A stretch of 64,000 bases of DNA from Conexibacter sp. CPCC 205762 (GTDB taxonomy: Bacteria > Actinomycetota > Thermoleophilia > Solirubrobacterales > Solirubrobacteraceae). The position numbers and the translations under genes were made by a program. Location: NCBI RefSeq assembly GCF_030646155.1, contig NZ_JAUTDN010000016.1, positions 37,918 through 101,917 of the forward strand. The letters are read 5' to 3'. This document shows positions 35,209 to 43,636 of this stretch, piece after piece (within the stretch, counting starts at the first letter, position 1; each line of letters starts with the position of its first letter). The notes under the pieces were generated by a model, which saw only the letters and a program-made list of their open reading frames with translations, did not search any database and was not told the origin of the DNA.

Positions 35209-36152
35209 CAGCTGGACGCGCCGTTCGCGCCGTCGGCCGCCGCGTTCGCCTCGGCGACGGCGGCCGCGACCCAGCCGCCGACGCGGCGCTCGAACGCCTT
35301 CGGCTTCTCGACGTAGAGGCGCGCGGCGACGAGCCGCGCCTGCGCCTGCAGCTCGCCCCGCCGCTGCTCGACGAGCGCCAGCAGCGGCGCGAGCTCCAGC
35401 GGCGCGTCGAGGCCCTGCTCGAGCCGCTCGCGCAGGACGGCGAGGTCGTGGTCGTCGCCGAGCTGCTCGGAGAGGATGTGCGCCTCCTCCCCCCACGCCT
35501 TGACGACGTCGGGCCAGACCGGCTTCAGCAGCCGGTGGTGGTACCAGAGGTCCTTCACCCGCTTGCGCCAGTCGTGCAGGTGGACGACGCTCGGATGCGC
35601 CTCCGCCAGCTCCCGCTCCGCGCGCCCGCGCGCGTAGGCGACCGAGATGCCGGCGACCACCGTCTCCCAGCCGGCGCCGTCGAGCGGCCACTGCTCGACC
35701 CGCGCGTGCGCCGCCCGCAGCTCCAGCGCGACGGACGCGGCGACGGCGGCGAGGGAGCTCTCGCCCTCGCTGGGGGCATGATGCGCCGCGGCCTCCGCGA
35801 CGAGCGCCGCGCGCACGGCGGCGAAGTCGCTCGCGGGCAGCCTGCCGGCGGCGTGCTGCGCGAGCGCGTCGACGGTCGCGACGAGCACGTCGGCGTCACG
35901 TGTCGCCGACAGCTGCGCGGCGGCGTCGCGGAGCGCGCCGTTCTCGGCGCGGTAGGTGCGCTTGCCGAGCGCGGGCCGCACGAGCCGCAGCAGCGCGCGC
36001 GTCTTCTTGAGCGACTTGCGCGCCTCGTGGATCGCCGTCGCCGGCGCATCCCCCTCCCCTTCCAGCTGCCGCACCGCGCCCCACAGCTGCTCGCGGGCGC
36101 AGGCACGGACGGAGTCGGGCAGCGGATCTCTGACGCTGAGACGGTAGGACAT
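35208..36152 (-). CDS. CHAD-domain protein
   Basis: The 314-aa all-helical protein matches CHAD domains. Conserved basic segments are AIHEARKSLKKTRALLRLVRPALG (about 42-65), VVHLHDWRKRVKDLWYHHRLL (about 185-205) and LGDDHDLAVLRERLE. CHAD proteins bind polyphosphate through these Lys/Arg/His surfaces. Here CYTH and CHAD are separate but coupled genes, while many bacteria carry them fused. ATG 36152 is preferred over two upstream GTG codons. Confidence 0.88.
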   Translation of the reverse strand: MSYRLSVRDPLPDSVRACAREQLWGAVRQLEGEGDAPATAIHEARKSLKKTRALLRLVRPALGKRTYRAENGALRDAAAQLSATRDADVLVATVDALAQHAAGRLPASDFAAVRAALVAEAAAHHAPSEGESSLAAVAASVALELRAAHARVEQWPLDGAGWETVVAGISVAYARGRAERELAEAHPSVVHLHDWRKRVKDLWYHHRLLKPVWPDVVKAWGEEAHILSEQLGDDHDLAVLRERLEQGLDAPLELAPLLALVEQRRGELQAQARLVAARLYVEKPKAFERRVGGWVAAAVAEANAAADGANGASS

Positions 36153-36212
36153 CACCACAACGCTATCCCGCCCCGCCCGCGATGAAAACTCCTGGCGCCT
36201 TCAAACGACGAC

Positions 36213-36242
36213 GGGGCGGCGCGCCGATCGGCGCGCCGCCCC
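36213..36242 (-). terminator. Perfect 30-bp GC palindrome, likely terminator
   Basis: GGGGCGGCGCGCCGA followed by its exact complement forms a 30-bp self-complementary hairpin, 50 bases downstream of the gene ending at 36293. There is no clear T tract, which is usual in very GC-rich genomes. It may end transcription from both sides. Confidence 0.7.
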
Positions 36243-36292
36243 GTGGTTCGCGACCTCGTCGGCGGGCTCAGCGCCTCGCCGCGATCGCCGCT

Positions 36293-36994
36293 CTAGTAGG
36301 TGAAGCCGAAGTTGCTCGTGAGCGCGAACGAGTTGCCGGTCGCGGCCGGAACGCCGAGGCGCGCGCTCAGCAGTCTGTTGAACGGCACGCAGCCCTTGAC
36401 GGCCGGGACCGCGAAGGCGTCGGTCGCCTGCTGGTTGCCGAGGAACGAGAAGTACGTCTCGGTGTCGTCGAACGTGCCCCGCGAGGAGGGTGTCAGCGCG
36501 AGCTGGATCGGCTCGCTGTCCGAGCCGATGTGGCAGCTGCCGAGCAGCGGGTTCTTCAGCTTCAGCTTGACCGGCAGGGTGAGCGCGGTGGTCGAGCTGG
36601 CGAGCGTGATCGGACCGGAGCCCGCGAGCTTGATCTCGACCGTCAGTCTGTTGAGCGGGGAGGTCGAGCCGCTACCGGTCAGACCGCCCGGGATCGCGAG
36701 CGGAGTCGCGGTCAGGCCGGTCGTGCCGGCAGCCGGGACGACCGTCGAGATCGGGCCGCTTCTGACGAGCGCGCCTCTGATCTCGAGCGAGCTGCCGAGC
36801 GCGACCTCGGCGGTGCCGAATCTCAGCGTGCCGGCCGTCGACTGCACGTCGAGGCAGGTCCAGGCGCCGGGCGTCTCCTCCAGCGGGCAGCCGGTGAAGT
36901 CCGGGAAGGCGGCGACGGCGTTGCCGGCGAAGGCGAGGCTGGCGGCGGCGGACACGACGACGGCCGCGGACGCGACACGAGTGCGAAGACGCAT
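36293..36994 (-). CDS. Secreted protein of unknown function
   Basis: The 233-aa protein has a clear signal peptide (residues 1-28, RVASAAVVVSAAASLAFAGNAVA). A beta-rich domain follows, with three Cys pairs-worth of positions (CPLEETPGAWTCLD, GSCHIG, KGCVPF) and a C-terminal NSFALTSNFGFTY. I do not recognise a family. A good GAGGG site precedes ATG 36994. The upstream region has a TGTTTACG box like those of the surface-protein block. It ends before a strong terminator and is a single-gene unit. Confidence 0.6.
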   Translation of the reverse strand: MRLRTRVASAAVVVSAAASLAFAGNAVAAFPDFTGCPLEETPGAWTCLDVQSTAGTLRFGTAEVALGSSLEIRGALVRSGPISTVVPAAGTTGLTATPLAIPGGLTGSGSTSPLNRLTVEIKLAGSGPITLASSTTALTLPVKLKLKNPLLGSCHIGSDSEPIQLALTPSSRGTFDDTETYFSFLGNQQATDAFAVPAVKGCVPFNRLLSARLGVPAATGNSFALTSNFGFTY

Positions 36995-37139
36995 GTGCAG
37001 TGATCCCTCTCTAGAAACGATGAATACGTTGCAGAGGGAGGTCTATCTGCGAAGCCATTGCACCCAAGTGACAACTCCGTAAACAAACTGCTGACGAATG
37101 TTTACGTCGATCACCATTCGGTCACGCCCGCGGGTCAGC

Positions 37140-38024
37140 TCACTCCTCAGCTCTCGCCGCGCCCTGCGCCTTGTCGTAGGCGCAGCGGAAGCGCTCCGGG
37201 GTGTTGATCGGCTTGCCGCCCGCGAAGCCGCCACGGTTGCGGTTGTCGTAGACCGTCATGTACTGGACCGTCGCCGGGCGCGGATCGGCCGGACGCACCT
37301 GCGGGTCGGGCTCGCCCGCGAGCGGGTTGCCCTTCGAGCCGGCGGAGACGCCCTCCGAGCCGGCGGCGCTCGCGCCGGCGATCGTCGTGAACAGCGTGCT
37401 GCTCATCTCGCGCTGGTCCTTGTAGCCGTCGCTTCTGTCCTCGTCGACGGAGGCCGTCACGACGTCGTCGTCGATCGTGCTGGCGAGCTTGACGCGATCC
37501 GCCGCGCCGATCAGCTGCGCGGCGCTGGGCAGGTAGCCGCCCGCGTCGATGCAGGTCTTCGTCGCATAGAAGAAGTCGTCCTTGCCGGCGTCCTCCGGCG
37601 GGATCGGCTGGGTAGAGGCGTCGAGGCACCAGGTGCCGAGGTCGACCGTCGTCGCCGCGCAGCCGAGCGTCAGCGCATCGCGGGTCGCCCCGCCGAGCCG
37701 GTCGGCAGCGCGCGCGGAGGCGATCTTCGGGATCACGCTCGCGGGGAAGCGCTTGCTGCGATCGAGCCGCAGGATCCCGAGCGGGCGGGGTCTCGTGCTC
37801 GCGCCCGGAAGCGCCGGCGCACGTCTCTTCGACGCCCTTCTCTTGGCCGTTCTTCTCGCAGCGGCGACAGCAGTCGGCCCGGCGTCGCGATCGGGCGCGG
37901 CCGGGGAGCTGGCGGTCATCGCGAAGACGCAGCCGATGATCGCCACCGCCAGCGCGCTGCCGCCGAGCAGACGCGCGACGGGATCTGAACGGCGCGAGCC
38001 GGACGGGGTCTGATCGGGACGCAT
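37140..38024 (-). CDS. Membrane-anchored exported protein, unknown
   Basis: This 294-aa protein starts at ATG 38024 with a GGAGG site eight bases upstream. A single N-terminal membrane helix (about 18-38, LLGGSALAVAIIGCVFAMTAS) is followed by a Lys/Arg-rich linker. The extracellular domain has Cys residues in TLGCAATTVDLGTWCLD, TKTCIDAGGY and RFRCAYDK. The segment GTWCLD...CIDAGGYLPSAAQL looks like a small lectin-like or substrate-binding fold, but no family can be named. It stands divergent from ftsH. Confidence 0.55.
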   Translation of the reverse strand: MRPDQTPSGSRRSDPVARLLGGSALAVAIIGCVFAMTASSPAAPDRDAGPTAVAAARRTAKRRASKRRAPALPGASTRPRPLGILRLDRSKRFPASVIPKIASARAADRLGGATRDALTLGCAATTVDLGTWCLDASTQPIPPEDAGKDDFFYATKTCIDAGGYLPSAAQLIGAADRVKLASTIDDDVVTASVDEDRSDGYKDQREMSSTLFTTIAGASAAGSEGVSAGSKGNPLAGEPDPQVRPADPRPATVQYMTVYDNRNRGGFAGGKPINTPERFRCAYDKAQGAARAEE

Positions 38025-38424
38025 GCGAGGAACCTCCGGTGGTTGAGCAGCGGCGGAAGATAGGCGCCGCGTCGACACACCCTGTAAACATCCGGAGAAC
38101 TGCGCGTTTGCGATCGCACCTCCGCGCGGTGACCGGCCGTGTCACCGCGCGGAGGTGAGGTGCGGTGTCGGTGTCCCCGTCAACCGCGGCGGACTCCCCC
38201 TCGGATCCGCAATGGTCATGATGCCGGCGCCTCGATCCACCGTCGTGACGATCGTGTTGCCGCGTGTGGCCGCGACGTAAACTCTGTGGCAACGTGCCAT
38301 TCATTGAGGCCGAGTTCGTTCCCAAGTTGTAAACAGATTGGGAAACAGGGTGGTACACCACTGATCGCCGCCCTACTGTCCGTCGGCCTCGCCGCCCCCA
38401 GACTTCCCCACGAAGGAGCCGTTG
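38025..38424. other. Divergent intergenic region upstream of ftsH
   Basis: The 400-base gap is AT-richer than its surroundings near 38270-38350. It contains no convincing gene. It holds three GTAAAC elements: TGTAAACA at 38082, ACGTAAAC at 38275 and TGTAAACA at 38330. Promoters for the two flanking genes must lie here. Confidence 0.5.
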
Positions 38425-40434
38425 ATGAGCAACCCACGCCTCTCGTCCGCCCAACGCAGACGTTCACCTGCGCAGGTCGCGGTCGGCCGTGCGCGGGAGC
38501 TGTTCGACGCGATCCTGAGATTCCTGCTGAGAGATCCGCTCTCGACCTTCCTGCTGTTCTCCTCGATCGTGATCGCGATCCTCTTCTTCACGATGCTGGG
38601 GCGGCTCGGACCCGACGCGAGCGGCCGCCAGGTCGATCTCTCGAGCATCCAGCGGCTGATCGACCAGGAGCACGTGCGGACGGCGACGCTGCTCGACTAC
38701 GACCACCAGATCGAGGCCACGACCGACACCGGCCTGCAGCTGACGGCCGACTACCTCGGCTCCGACGCCGGCACGCAGCAGCTGATGACGGCGCTCGACA
38801 GAGGCGGCGCGTCGTACAGAATCGATCCGCAGAGCGGCAAGGCGCTGCGCACGATCGTGATCCAGTTCCTGCTGCCGATCCTGCTGCTCGTCTGCCTGTT
38901 CGCCTTCTTCACGCGTCAGACCGGCGACAGCGGCGGCATCGCCGCGTTCTCCAACTTCCGCGGCAGAGGCAGAAGAAAGAAGAGAGGCGGCGGCGCGGCC
39001 GTCACGTTCGACTCGGTCGCCGGCGCCGGCGAGGCGCTCACCGAGCTGAAGGAGATCCGCGACTTCCTCGCCGATCCCTCCAGATACCTCGACGCCGGTG
39101 CGGCGGCGCCGAAGGGCGTGCTGCTCGTCGGCCCCCCCGGCACCGGCAAGACGCTCCTCGCGCGCGCGACCGCGGGCGAGGCCGACGCCGCCTTCTTCAC
39201 CGCCTCGGGCGCCGAGTTCGTCGAGTCGCTCGTCGGCGTCGGCGCCGCCCGCGTCCGCGACCTGTTCGCGAAGGCCCGCAGAATGGCCCCCGCGATCGTC
39301 TTCATCGACGAGATCGACGCCGCCGGCCGCAAGCGCGGCGCCGGCGTCGGCCAGGGCAACGACGAGCGCGAGCAGACGCTCAACCAGCTGCTCGTCGAGA
39401 TGGACGGCTTCGGCGGCGACGCCGGCCTGGTCGTGATGGCCGCGACCAACCGGCCCGACATCCTCGACCCCGCGCTGCTGCGCCCGGGCCGCTTCGACCG
39501 TCAGGTCGTGATCGACGTGCCCGACGTCCACGGCCGCTACGAGATCCTCACGCTCCACGGGCGCGGCCGCAGATTCCACCAGGACGTCGACCTGATGGAG
39601 ATCGCGAGACTGTGCCCGGGCTTCTCCGGCGCGGAGATCGCCAACATCGTCAACGAGGCGGCGCTCCTGACCGTGCGCGAGGGCCGCACGGAGGTCGACC
39701 AGGCGACGCTCGAGGAGGCGATCGACCGCGTCGTCGCCGGTCCCGCGAAAAAGCACGTCCTGACCGAGGACGAGCGCTGGACGATAGCCGTGCACGAGTC
39801 CGGCCACGCGGTCGCGACCCGCGCGATCGGCCAGACCGTCTCGTCGCAGAAGCTGTCGATCGTCGCCCGCGGCCGCCAGCTGGGCACCGCCGCGCACATG
39901 CTGACCGACCGCGACGCCGTCATGCACGGCCGCAGCGACCTCGAGCGTCAGCTGGTCGCGGTCATGGCCGGCACCGCCGCCGAGGTGATCGAGTTCGGCG
40001 AGGAGTCGACCGGCGTCTCCGACGACCTCCACGCCGCCACCAGACTGGCCCGCTCGATGGTGACGAGCTTCGGCATGTCGCCGCGGCTGGGCCATGTGAC
40101 GATCGGCGAGCCGCAGGGCGAGGTCTTCCTCGGCGCCGCGCTGCAGGAGCTGGGCTCGGTCGGCAACGCGACGCTCAACCTGATCGACGAGGAGACCGAG
40201 CGGATCGTCGAGGAGGCCGAGGCGCGCGCCGAGCACGTCCTGCGCGCCAACTGGGACGCCGTCCGCGAGACCGCCAACGCGCTGCTCGAGCACGAGACGC
40301 TCTCCGGCGTCGCGCTCGAAGCGGTGCTGTCGACCGTCCGCCCCGTCGAACTCGGCGAGATCCCGCTGCCGCAGCGCAACGGCGCCGGCGCGCAGCACGG
40401 CAACGGCGACCGCCGCGGCCCGGAGTCGCGCTAG
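38425..40434 (+). CDS. ftsH: ATP-dependent zinc metalloprotease FtsH
   Basis: This 669-aa membrane AAA protease degrades membrane and regulatory proteins. It has two transmembrane helices (about 39-60 and 137-157) flanking an extracytoplasmic domain. The AAA domain has Walker A GPPGTGKT (about 234), Walker B FIDEID and the second region of homology ([21 protein letters not shown]). The protease domain has the zinc motif HESGH (about 457) and a later Asp ligand (SDDLHAAT). The pore motif reads FVES rather than the common FVEM. ATG 38425 has an AAGGAG site. Confidence 0.92.
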   Translation: MSNPRLSSAQRRRSPAQVAVGRARELFDAILRFLLRDPLSTFLLFSSIVIAILFFTMLGRLGPDASGRQVDLSSIQRLIDQEHVRTATLLDYDHQIEATTDTGLQLTADYLGSDAGTQQLMTALDRGGASYRIDPQSGKALRTIVIQFLLPILLLVCLFAFFTRQTGDSGGIAAFSNFRGRGRRKKRGGGAAVTFDSVAGAGEALTELKEIRDFLADPSRYLDAGAAAPKGVLLVGPPGTGKTLLARATAGEADAAFFTASGAEFVESLVGVGAARVRDLFAKARRMAPAIVFIDEIDAAGRKRGAGVGQGNDEREQTLNQLLVEMDGFGGDAGLVVMAATNRPDILDPALLRPGRFDRQVVIDVPDVHGRYEILTLHGRGRRFHQDVDLMEIARLCPGFSGAEIANIVNEAALLTVREGRTEVDQATLEEAIDRVVAGPAKKHVLTEDERWTIAVHESGHAVATRAIGQTVSSQKLSIVARGRQLGTAAHMLTDRDAVMHGRSDLERQLVAVMAGTAAEVIEFGEESTGVSDDLHAATRLARSMVTSFGMSPRLGHVTIGEPQGEVFLGAALQELGSVGNATLNLIDEETERIVEEAEARAEHVLRANWDAVRETANALLEHETLSGVALEAVLSTVRPVELGEIPLPQRNGAGAQHGNGDRRGPESR

Positions 40435-40443
40435 CGAACGAGG

Positions 40444-41556
40444 ATGCCGGCGCCGGCACCGTCACTGACAGCGACCGCCGCGCGCGGTCGGGGCCTGTGG
40501 CCGATGGTGCTCGTGCTCGCCTGCGCGATGGTCGTGACCGACTTCGTCCGCCATCCCTTCACCGGCACGCCGCCCGGCAGAGCCGCCAGCGCCCAGCGCG
40601 CGCTGACGCTGTGGACGTCCGGCACCGACAGCAGCAGCGGAGCCGGGCAGCTCGCGCGCGCGGCCGCGCGCGCACTCGACGAGCCGACCGCCCCCGCCGG
40701 CGTGCGCAAGGTCGACGGCGGCGTCTCCGCCGCCGTGCTCGCGCTGCTCGACGACGACATCGGCGGCGACGACGATCTGCTCGTCGTCGACGGCGGCACC
40801 TTCGCCGACCTCGAGCGCGAGCGGCGTGACGTCGGCATCTCCGACGTCGCGCGCCAGGCCGCCCGCGCCGAGCGGCTGCTGCTCGCCGCGCAGCCGGTCG
40901 CGCTGCTCGCCCGCGACACGCTCGCGGTCGCGGCGCCGGCGCGGTCGCAGCTCGATTCCGCCGAGGAACTGCTCGCGCGGCTGCGCACCGACGCGGGCTC
41001 GCTCGTGCTCGGCGTCAGCCCCGACCCGTGGTCGGTCGACGCGCTGGCCGCCTTCGTCGACGACGCCGACGCGCACGGGCCCGTGCGCTACCGGGTGCTG
41101 CCTGCCGACAACGCCGCCGGGCTGGTCGACCACGGCGGCATCGACGCGGTCGTGGCGCCGGCCAGCGAACTGCGCCGGAAGGGGCTGTCGCGCGTGCTGC
41201 GACCGCTCGCCCGGAGCGACGGCGGGCCTCGCGCGACAACCGCGGACGGGGCGCCGCTGCCGCTGCTGCGCGACCTGCTCGGCCACGGCAGCGCCGCGTC
41301 GCTGGACCGCTGGGTCGCGGTCGTCGCACCGCAGGCGCTGCGCGGTGAGCGCCGCACACGTGTGGACCAGCGACTGCGGCGGATGGTGCGCCGGCCGCAG
41401 TGGGCCGAGGCGCTCGCGCGACGCGGCTTCGAGCGCCCGGCAGCTGGCGACGTCGCGGCCTCCGGCGCGCTGCTGCAGAAGTCCTTCGAGCAGACGCGGG
41501 AGCTGGTCGCGGTCGCCGCTCGCATCGCCCGCCGCTCCGACCAGAGCCGCGATTGA
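40444..41556 (+). CDS. TctC/Bug-like exported binding protein
   Basis: The 370-aa protein has one N-terminal membrane segment (about 18-36). An alpha/beta periplasmic-binding-like domain follows: LTLWTSGTDSSSGAGQLARAAARAL, a central VLGVSPDPWSVDALAAFV, then GGIDAVVAPASELRRKG. The C-terminus RPQWAEALARRGFERPAAGDVA...LQKSFEQTRELV closely resembles the end of TctC/Bug tripartite tricarboxylate receptors. No TctA/TctB partners are present, so a sensory role is as likely as transport. It starts 10 bases after ftsH. Confidence 0.55.
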   Translation: MPAPAPSLTATAARGRGLWPMVLVLACAMVVTDFVRHPFTGTPPGRAASAQRALTLWTSGTDSSSGAGQLARAAARALDEPTAPAGVRKVDGGVSAAVLALLDDDIGGDDDLLVVDGGTFADLERERRDVGISDVARQAARAERLLLAAQPVALLARDTLAVAAPARSQLDSAEELLARLRTDAGSLVLGVSPDPWSVDALAAFVDDADAHGPVRYRVLPADNAAGLVDHGGIDAVVAPASELRRKGLSRVLRPLARSDGGPRATTADGAPLPLLRDLLGHGSAASLDRWVAVVAPQALRGERRTRVDQRLRRMVRRPQWAEALARRGFERPAAGDVAASGALLQKSFEQTRELVAVAARIARRSDQSRD

Positions 41557-41557
41557 C

Positions 41558-42121
41558 GTGTACCTGGCATCGACGCTCGTGACGCTCCATCAAGATGACT
41601 TCGCACGCCTCTACCGACGCAACGCACAGACGTTGGTCGTCTTCTTCCAGCGGCGGCTGCACGACCCCGAGCTGGCGGTCGACCTGATGTCCGAGACGTT
41701 CGCGACCGCGCTCGACCGCCGCGAGCAGTTTCGCGGCAGCTCCGAGACGGAGCTGTCGGGCTGGCTGTGGGCGATCGCGCGCAGCACGCTGCGAGACCAT
41801 CAGCGGCGCGACGCGACCGAGCGCGCGAACGCCCGCCGCCTCGGGATAGAGCGGCGCGCATTGAGCGACCGCGAGATCGAGCGGATCGAGGAGCTGGCCG
41901 GCTTGGCCCAGATGAGGGAGCTGATCGCCGGCCATCTCGCCCTGCTTCCGCCCGACCAGCGCACGGCGGTGCGCCTGCGCGTCATAGAAGATCTCCCCTA
42001 CCGCGAGATCGCCGATCAGATGGGGCTCGAGGTGCCGGCCGTGCGGACGCATGTCTCGCGCGCGCTGAGGCGGCTGAGCCGAGAACTGCGTGACGCCTGG
42101 ACCGCCGAGGTGAGACCGTGA
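41558..42121 (+). CDS. ECF-type RNA polymerase sigma factor
   Basis: This 187-aa sigma-70 family protein has region 2 (FARLYRRNAQTLVVFFQRRLHDPELAVDLMSETF, with ELSGWLWAIARSTLRDHQRR). Region 4 is LLPPDQRTAVRLRVIEDLPYREIADQMGLEVPAVRTHVSRALRRL. It begins at GTG 41558, or at GTG 41579, neither with a strong ribosome site. Its stop overlaps the next gene's start (GTGA), the usual coupling to an anti-sigma factor. Confidence 0.9.
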   Translation: MYLASTLVTLHQDDFARLYRRNAQTLVVFFQRRLHDPELAVDLMSETFATALDRREQFRGSSETELSGWLWAIARSTLRDHQRRDATERANARRLGIERRALSDREIERIEELAGLAQMRELIAGHLALLPPDQRTAVRLRVIEDLPYREIADQMGLEVPAVRTHVSRALRRLSRELRDAWTAEVRP

Positions 42122-42939
42122 CCGCCGACGAGCCCACGGACGAGTTCGATCCCGACCTGCCGATCCTGTGGGAGATCGAGCATGAGCTGGAGCGCCGGAT
42201 GGCCGCCGCAGTCGAGGCGGGCGAGGGCAGCGGCAGCTGGCTCGCTGGACGCTCCATCTCGCGCGGCGAGCGGACCTCGTCACCGTCCTACCGTCCCAGC
42301 AGCACGCGCGCAGGAGCTGTCCCGCCGCCGCGCCCGGCCAGCTCCGACGACACCACCCAGGTGACGACGCTGCCGCCGCGTCGGCGCCGCGCCAGCGCGA
42401 GCCGGCGCGCGCTGCGGCGGACCGGCGTGGTCGCGCGCCGCTCAGGCGCGCTGGTCGGGCTCGGGCTGCTGGTCGGCGCGACGGCGCTGGCGACGCGCTC
42501 GTTCGTCAGCAGCGCCGGTGACGGCGACCCGTCTCTGCGCACGACCGACCCCGCGCAGATCGGCTCCGGTCATGTGAACGGCGAGGCGTGGACGCTGTCA
42601 GCGTCGCGACGCGGCGACGACCTCTGCGACGCCTTCTTCGTCGACGGCCTCGTCTCGACCCGCTGCGACGCTCCGCCGGCGGCTGGCGAGACGCTCGTCG
42701 ACGACCTCGTCAGCCCCAGCTCGCACTACGTCCTCGGCCTGACGGCGGCGAACGTGCGCGCGGTCTCGGTCCAGATCGGCATGAGCTCGCGGACCACCTC
42801 GACCCGTCCCGTCTCGCACGCGCCCGCGATCGACCGCGCCCGCCTGCCGCGTGGCCTGCGCTGGTTCGTCGTGCGCGTGCCGCGCGACGCGAGCACGCCC
42901 GGCAGACGCGACGTGCGCGTCAACTCCCACGTGCGCTGA
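42118..42939 (+). CDS. Probable membrane anti-sigma/partner protein
   Basis: This 273-aa protein starts at GTG 42118 coupled to the sigma gene. The N-terminal 40 residues are acidic and helical. A basic Pro/Ser linker follows, then one membrane helix (about 108-128, SGALVGLGLLVGATALA) and an extracytoplasmic domain with two Cys (GDDLCDAFF, STRCDAPP). This layout suits a transmembrane anti-sigma factor, although no zinc-binding HxxxCxxC motif is present. Assignment rests on position and topology. Confidence 0.55.
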   Translation: MTADEPTDEFDPDLPILWEIEHELERRMAAAVEAGEGSGSWLAGRSISRGERTSSPSYRPSSTRAGAVPPPRPASSDDTTQVTTLPPRRRRASASRRALRRTGVVARRSGALVGLGLLVGATALATRSFVSSAGDGDPSLRTTDPAQIGSGHVNGEAWTLSASRRGDDLCDAFFVDGLVSTRCDAPPAAGETLVDDLVSPSSHYVLGLTAANVRAVSVQIGMSSRTTSTRPVSHAPAIDRARLPRGLRWFVVRVPRDASTPGRRDVRVNSHVR

Positions 42940-42941
42940 AA

Positions 42942-42960
42942 CGCGAGCATCGCGCTCGCG
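42942..42960 (+). terminator. Hairpin after anti-sigma-like gene
   Basis: CGCGAGC and GCTCGCG form a 7-bp stem with a 5-base loop, two bases after the stop codon. No T tract follows. Confidence 0.45.
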
Positions 42961-43021
42961 CGCCGACGGGCCTCGCGAGAGCAGCCGCTGTCAGCACTCG
43001 CGCACGCCCATATTGACACAC

Positions 43022-43039
43022 CGACTTGTAATCAAGTCG
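43022..43039. promoter_or_regulatory. Palindromic site upstream of HTH gene
   Basis: CGACTTG-TAAT-CAAGTCG is a perfect 7-bp inverted repeat. It lies just after a consensus TTGACA (43013-43018) and before a TAAATT -10-like element (43040-43045). It may be the autoregulatory operator of the gene at 43053, whose mRNA would then be leaderless. Confidence 0.5.
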
Positions 43040-43052
43040 TAAATTCGATGTC

Positions 43053-43553
43053 ATGTCCGGCGCGCTCATGCCTCATACTACGGACACCCTGACGCACCCC
43101 CCTGGCACGCCGATCCCCGAGAAGGTCATGAGTCCCACCGTCGATGAGATCCGCCGTACCGCGGAGGCGCGGCTCGACGAACTGAAGCCGCTGCTGGCTG
43201 AGGCCGCGCAACTGCAGTCGCTGCTCGCCGCGCTCGACACGAACACGTCGATGGAATGGCCCGCCGCCGACGAGGTCGCGCCGATGCCGGTGCGCGCCGC
43301 GCGTTCTTCGCACCGCCCGGGCCGCCCGAGCACCTTGCGCGGCCGCGACGGCCGCGCCCCGCAGGGCTCCAACAAGCGCGTGATCCTCGACATCGTCGCC
43401 GATCATCCGGGCATCGCCGCACCGGCGATCGCCGCGCTGACGGGGATGAAGCGGACCGTCATCGCCTCGACGATCAGCCGCCTGAAGCGGACCGGCGAGC
43501 TCGAGCCCGAGGGCGCGGGCGTGCGCATTCCGCGCGCCGCCCGCGTCGCCTGA
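43053..43553 (+). CDS. Winged-helix DNA-binding regulator
   Basis: The 166-aa protein has a helical, probably coiled-coil middle (about 32-62, EIRRTAEARLDELKPLLAEA). A basic linker (HRPGRPSTLRGRDG) follows. The C-terminal winged helix (about 108-160) reads NKRVILDIVADHPGIAAPAIAALTG, then TVIASTISRLKRTGELEPEG. It resembles MarR/TrmB-like single-domain regulators. ATG 43053 fits a leaderless start; Met codons at 43068 and 43128 are alternatives. It lies beside the surface-protein block and may regulate it. Confidence 0.65.
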   Translation: MSGALMPHTTDTLTHPPGTPIPEKVMSPTVDEIRRTAEARLDELKPLLAEAAQLQSLLAALDTNTSMEWPAADEVAPMPVRAARSSHRPGRPSTLRGRDGRAPQGSNKRVILDIVADHPGIAAPAIAALTGMKRTVIASTISRLKRTGELEPEGAGVRIPRAARVA

Positions 43554-43620
43554 CGCAGCTGGAGCGCCCCGGCGTGTTCACGCGGCTCGGTGCCGCCGCG
43601 TGAACACCGCAGAGGGGAGC

Positions 43621-43636
43621 GCTCGCGTCAGCGAGC
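43621..43636 (-). terminator. Short hairpin at the end of the PKD gene
   Basis: GCTCGC-GTCA-GCGAGC forms a 6-bp stem overlapping the stop codon of the minus-strand gene and ending the transcript. The support is modest. Confidence 0.35.
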
